From Fidelibacterota bacterium (GTDB taxonomy: Bacteria > Fidelibacterota > Marinisomatia > SCGC-AAA003-L08 > GCA-002704045), in the NCBI GenBank assembly GCA_002704045.1, contig PAFF01000038.1:1-8091 (forward strand): DNA of 8,091 nucleotides, in the 5' to 3' direction. Position numbers and translations under genes: made by a program. Positions within the stretch are counted from its first letter, which is position 1. Every line of letters starts with the position of its first letter. Below, piece by piece: positions 6,637 to 8,091 of this stretch. Under the pieces are notes generated by a model. That model was not told the origin of the DNA. It worked only from the letters and a program-made list of their open reading frames with translations, and ran no database searches.

Positions 6637-7524
6637 ATGATAAGTGATTTAAAAAAAAATGGTAAAAGATCAAAACCAGATTGGCTTAAAGTCAAAATTA
6701 ATCTTAATGATAATTATCGTAAAGTAAGTGATCTAGTTGCACAGAATGATTTAAATACTGTTTGTGTTGAAGCTAGATGTCCTAATATTTATGAATGTTG
6801 GGAAGCTAAAACAGCAACCATAATGATTTTGGGTGATATATGTACTCGATCTTGTGGCTTTTGTTCGGTTAAGACTGGAAGACCTCCAAAAATTGATAAT
6901 GATGAACCTCTTAGAGTTGCAAGAGCAGTTAAAAAAATGGATTTAGATCACATTGTTATCACCTCAGTTGATAGAGATGATATTAGAAACGATTATGGCG
7001 CAGAAATATGGGCTCAAACCATAGAAGAGATAAGAAAAAATGTACCAAAATGTGGTATTGAGGTTCTTACACCTGATTTTAAAGCACATGAACCATCAGT
7101 TTTAAAAGTACTTAATGCAAAACCAAATATTTTTTCACATAATGTAGAGACAGTTAAAAGAATATCCAGGATGGTTAGACCAAATTCCGATTGGGATAGA
7201 ACAAAAAAAGTTTTAAAGTTATCAGTTGAAAATGGGTTAGTTACAAAAACAGGATTAATGGTTGGGCTCGGAGAAACTGATAAAGAAGTATTGGATACTA
7301 TGAAAATTTTTGCTGATATTGGAGTAAGTATTTTTAATATTGGTCAGTATTTGCAACCTACAAAAAAACACTTAATTGTTGATCGATATGTACATCCAGA
7401 TTTATTTGCTTTTTATAAAGAAGAAGGTTTGAAATATGGATTTAAGGTTGTAGAATCAGGTCCTTTGGTTCGTTCCTCATATCATGCTGCTTCTCAATCT
7501 AATAAGTTTAATGGATTAGCTTGA
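6637..7524 (+). CDS. lipA: Lipoyl synthase LipA (radical SAM)
   Basis: Cytoplasmic radical-SAM enzyme of 295 aa, close to the usual 290-320. It inserts two sulfurs into the octanoyl chain on the lipoyl-domain lysine, at C6 and C8. KPDWLKVK (13-20) is the typical N-terminal lead-in and supports the ATG chosen. The auxiliary [4Fe-4S] cluster ligands CVEARCPNIYEC are Cys43, Cys48 and Cys54. The radical-SAM CxxxCxxC motif, CTRSCGFC, is Cys69, Cys73 and Cys76. The C-terminal RSSYHA (279-284) supplies the serine ligand to the auxiliary cluster, so all expected cluster ligands are present. GLMVGLGET (about 207-215) is another conserved family stretch. The start is two bases after the E2 stop with no visible Shine-Dalgarno sequence, which suggests translational coupling. 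With lipB at the other end of the operon, the pair would supply the lipoyl cofactor to the E2 made beside it. Confidence 0.97.
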   Translation: MISDLKKNGKRSKPDWLKVKINLNDNYRKVSDLVAQNDLNTVCVEARCPNIYECWEAKTATIMILGDICTRSCGFCSVKTGRPPKIDNDEPLRVARAVKKMDLDHIVITSVDRDDIRNDYGAEIWAQTIEEIRKNVPKCGIEVLTPDFKAHEPSVLKVLNAKPNIFSHNVETVKRISRMVRPNSDWDRTKKVLKLSVENGLVTKTGLMVGLGETDKEVLDTMKIFADIGVSIFNIGQYLQPTKKHLIVDRYVHPDLFAFYKEEGLKYGFKVVESGPLVRSSYHAASQSNKFNGLA

Positions 7525-8072
7525 TGTATTTTAAAGCATTTTTTTTTTCTATAGTTCTAGTTTTTAGTTTTTTGATCGTCAATACAATTAATGATTATAA
7601 GATTGATAATCTGGAAACAAAAAAAACTTTAGTTAATGATAAAAAAAGAATATCCTCAAATACTAGTATAAACTGGGATATCCCTAAAAATTGGCAAGAA
7701 ATACCTGGAAATGATTTTTCTTTGGCAGTGTATAAAATAATTGATATCGAGTCAAATACTGAAGTATCAATTACTCAATTTCCAGGTAGAGCAGGAGGTA
7801 TTGAAAATAATGTAAATCGGTGGAGACGACAAATTGGATTGGCTGCATTGAATGAAAATGAAATCCTAGATGATGCTATTGTTAACTACAATGAATTAGG
7901 TAAGTATACTGTTCATAAAATTTTCAATATCGAAAAACCAGAACTTGCATTTATGGGTATGATTTTGTTTTTAGAGGATAATGCATTATTTATCAAACTC
8001 AAAACTACTATAAATGATTTACCTAAAATAGAACCTTTTTTCTTAAAATTTTGTAAATCATTAAGAATCTAA
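7524..8072 (+). CDS. Membrane-anchored protein of unknown function, NVNRWR motif
   Basis: I place the start at ATG 7524, which shares one base with the lipA stop (TGATG) and gives 182 aa. An in-frame TTG at 7521 is possible but less likely. GGA at 7513-7515 is a weak ribosome-binding candidate. Residues 3-20 (FKAFFFSIVLVFSFLIVN) form a hydrophobic segment with no cysteine lipobox, so the protein is probably anchored in or exported across the cytoplasmic membrane. A polar linker (about 21-50) precedes a compact domain (51-182) that begins WDIPKNWQEIPG and contains FPGRAGGIENNVNRWRRQIG (86-105). It ends with a beta-rich stretch (about 125-182). I recall a similar pattern, W-P-x-x-W followed by aGG-x-x-x-NVNRWR-Q, in uncharacterised exported proteins of other phyla, but I know no function. 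Overlap with lipA implies co-translation, but no direct tie to lipoate is visible. The stop is complete, 19 bases before the window ends. Confidence 0.8.
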   Translation: MYFKAFFFSIVLVFSFLIVNTINDYKIDNLETKKTLVNDKKRISSNTSINWDIPKNWQEIPGNDFSLAVYKIIDIESNTEVSITQFPGRAGGIENNVNRWRRQIGLAALNENEILDDAIVNYNELGKYTVHKIFNIEKPELAFMGMILFLEDNALFIKLKTTINDLPKIEPFFLKFCKSLRI

Positions 8073-8091
8073 TTTTTAAATATATTGGCAG

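Larger units (their letters stand above)
1..8072 (+). other. Putative operon: lipB - E1 - E1 - glutaryl-CoA dehydrogenase - E2 - lipA - anchored protein
   Basis: Seven same-strand genes are separated by 1, 4, 17, 15, 2 and -1 bases. None of the gaps can hold a terminator hairpin or a full promoter, so a single transcript is the simplest reading. Its promoter must lie upstream of the window. The right end of the transcript is not seen either: the last 19 bases show only an AT-rich run with no hairpin. The content is coherent, with the two lipoylation enzymes bracketing the E1/E2 genes of a lipoate-dependent complex. Confidence 0.75.

Noticed and set aside
8073..8091. Possible terminator after the last gene
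   Set aside because: The 19 bases contain a short T-run but no preceding hairpin, and the window ends too soon to judge.

Overview
The window is a tightly packed, AT-rich (roughly 30% G+C by eye) bacterial stretch. Every gene lies on the + strand with 1-17 bases between neighbours or a one-base overlap. No RNA gene, mobile element, CRISPR array, convincing internal promoter or terminator is visible. UGG encodes Trp and both TAA and TGA act as stops, so the standard bacterial code fits. The fused alpha-beta E1 proteins and the style of their motifs, for example the GRDRSFHFG stretch of the second E1, recall Bacteroidota and related lineages. The low G+C and compact layout would suit a streamlined, perhaps marine, relative such as Marinimicrobia. 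That taxonomic guess comes from memory of family motifs only and is weak.

Layout: (1) the 3' end of lipB, octanoyl transferase (1-186); (2) a fused alpha-beta E1 of a 2-oxoacid dehydrogenase with a branched-chain-type (BCKDH-like) active-site loop (188-2188); (3) a second, clearly different fused alpha-beta E1 (2193-4154); (4) an acyl-CoA dehydrogenase matching glutaryl-CoA dehydrogenase in its substrate-binding and catalytic residues (4172-5341); (5) a single-lipoyl-domain E2 acyltransferase (5357-6634); (6) lipA, lipoyl synthase (6637-7524); (7) a membrane-anchored protein of unknown function whose start overlaps the lipA stop (7524-8072).

The set reads as one operon. LipB and LipA build the lipoyl group on the E2 lipoyl domain. 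The two E1 proteins decarboxylate 2-oxoacids and pass the acyl group to that lipoyl arm, and E2 transfers it to CoA. The acyl-CoA dehydrogenase may oxidise the resulting acyl-CoA. The dihydrolipoamide dehydrogenase (E3) needed to reoxidise the arm is not in the window and must be encoded elsewhere.

Most of this is recognisable core metabolism, not a new kind of system. The unusual points are two divergent fused E1 genes apparently sharing one E2, a glutaryl-CoA dehydrogenase placed between E1 and E2 (suggesting a 2-oxoadipate to glutaryl-CoA to crotonyl-CoA route), the flanking by both lipoylation genes, and the uncharacterised anchored protein coupled to lipA.
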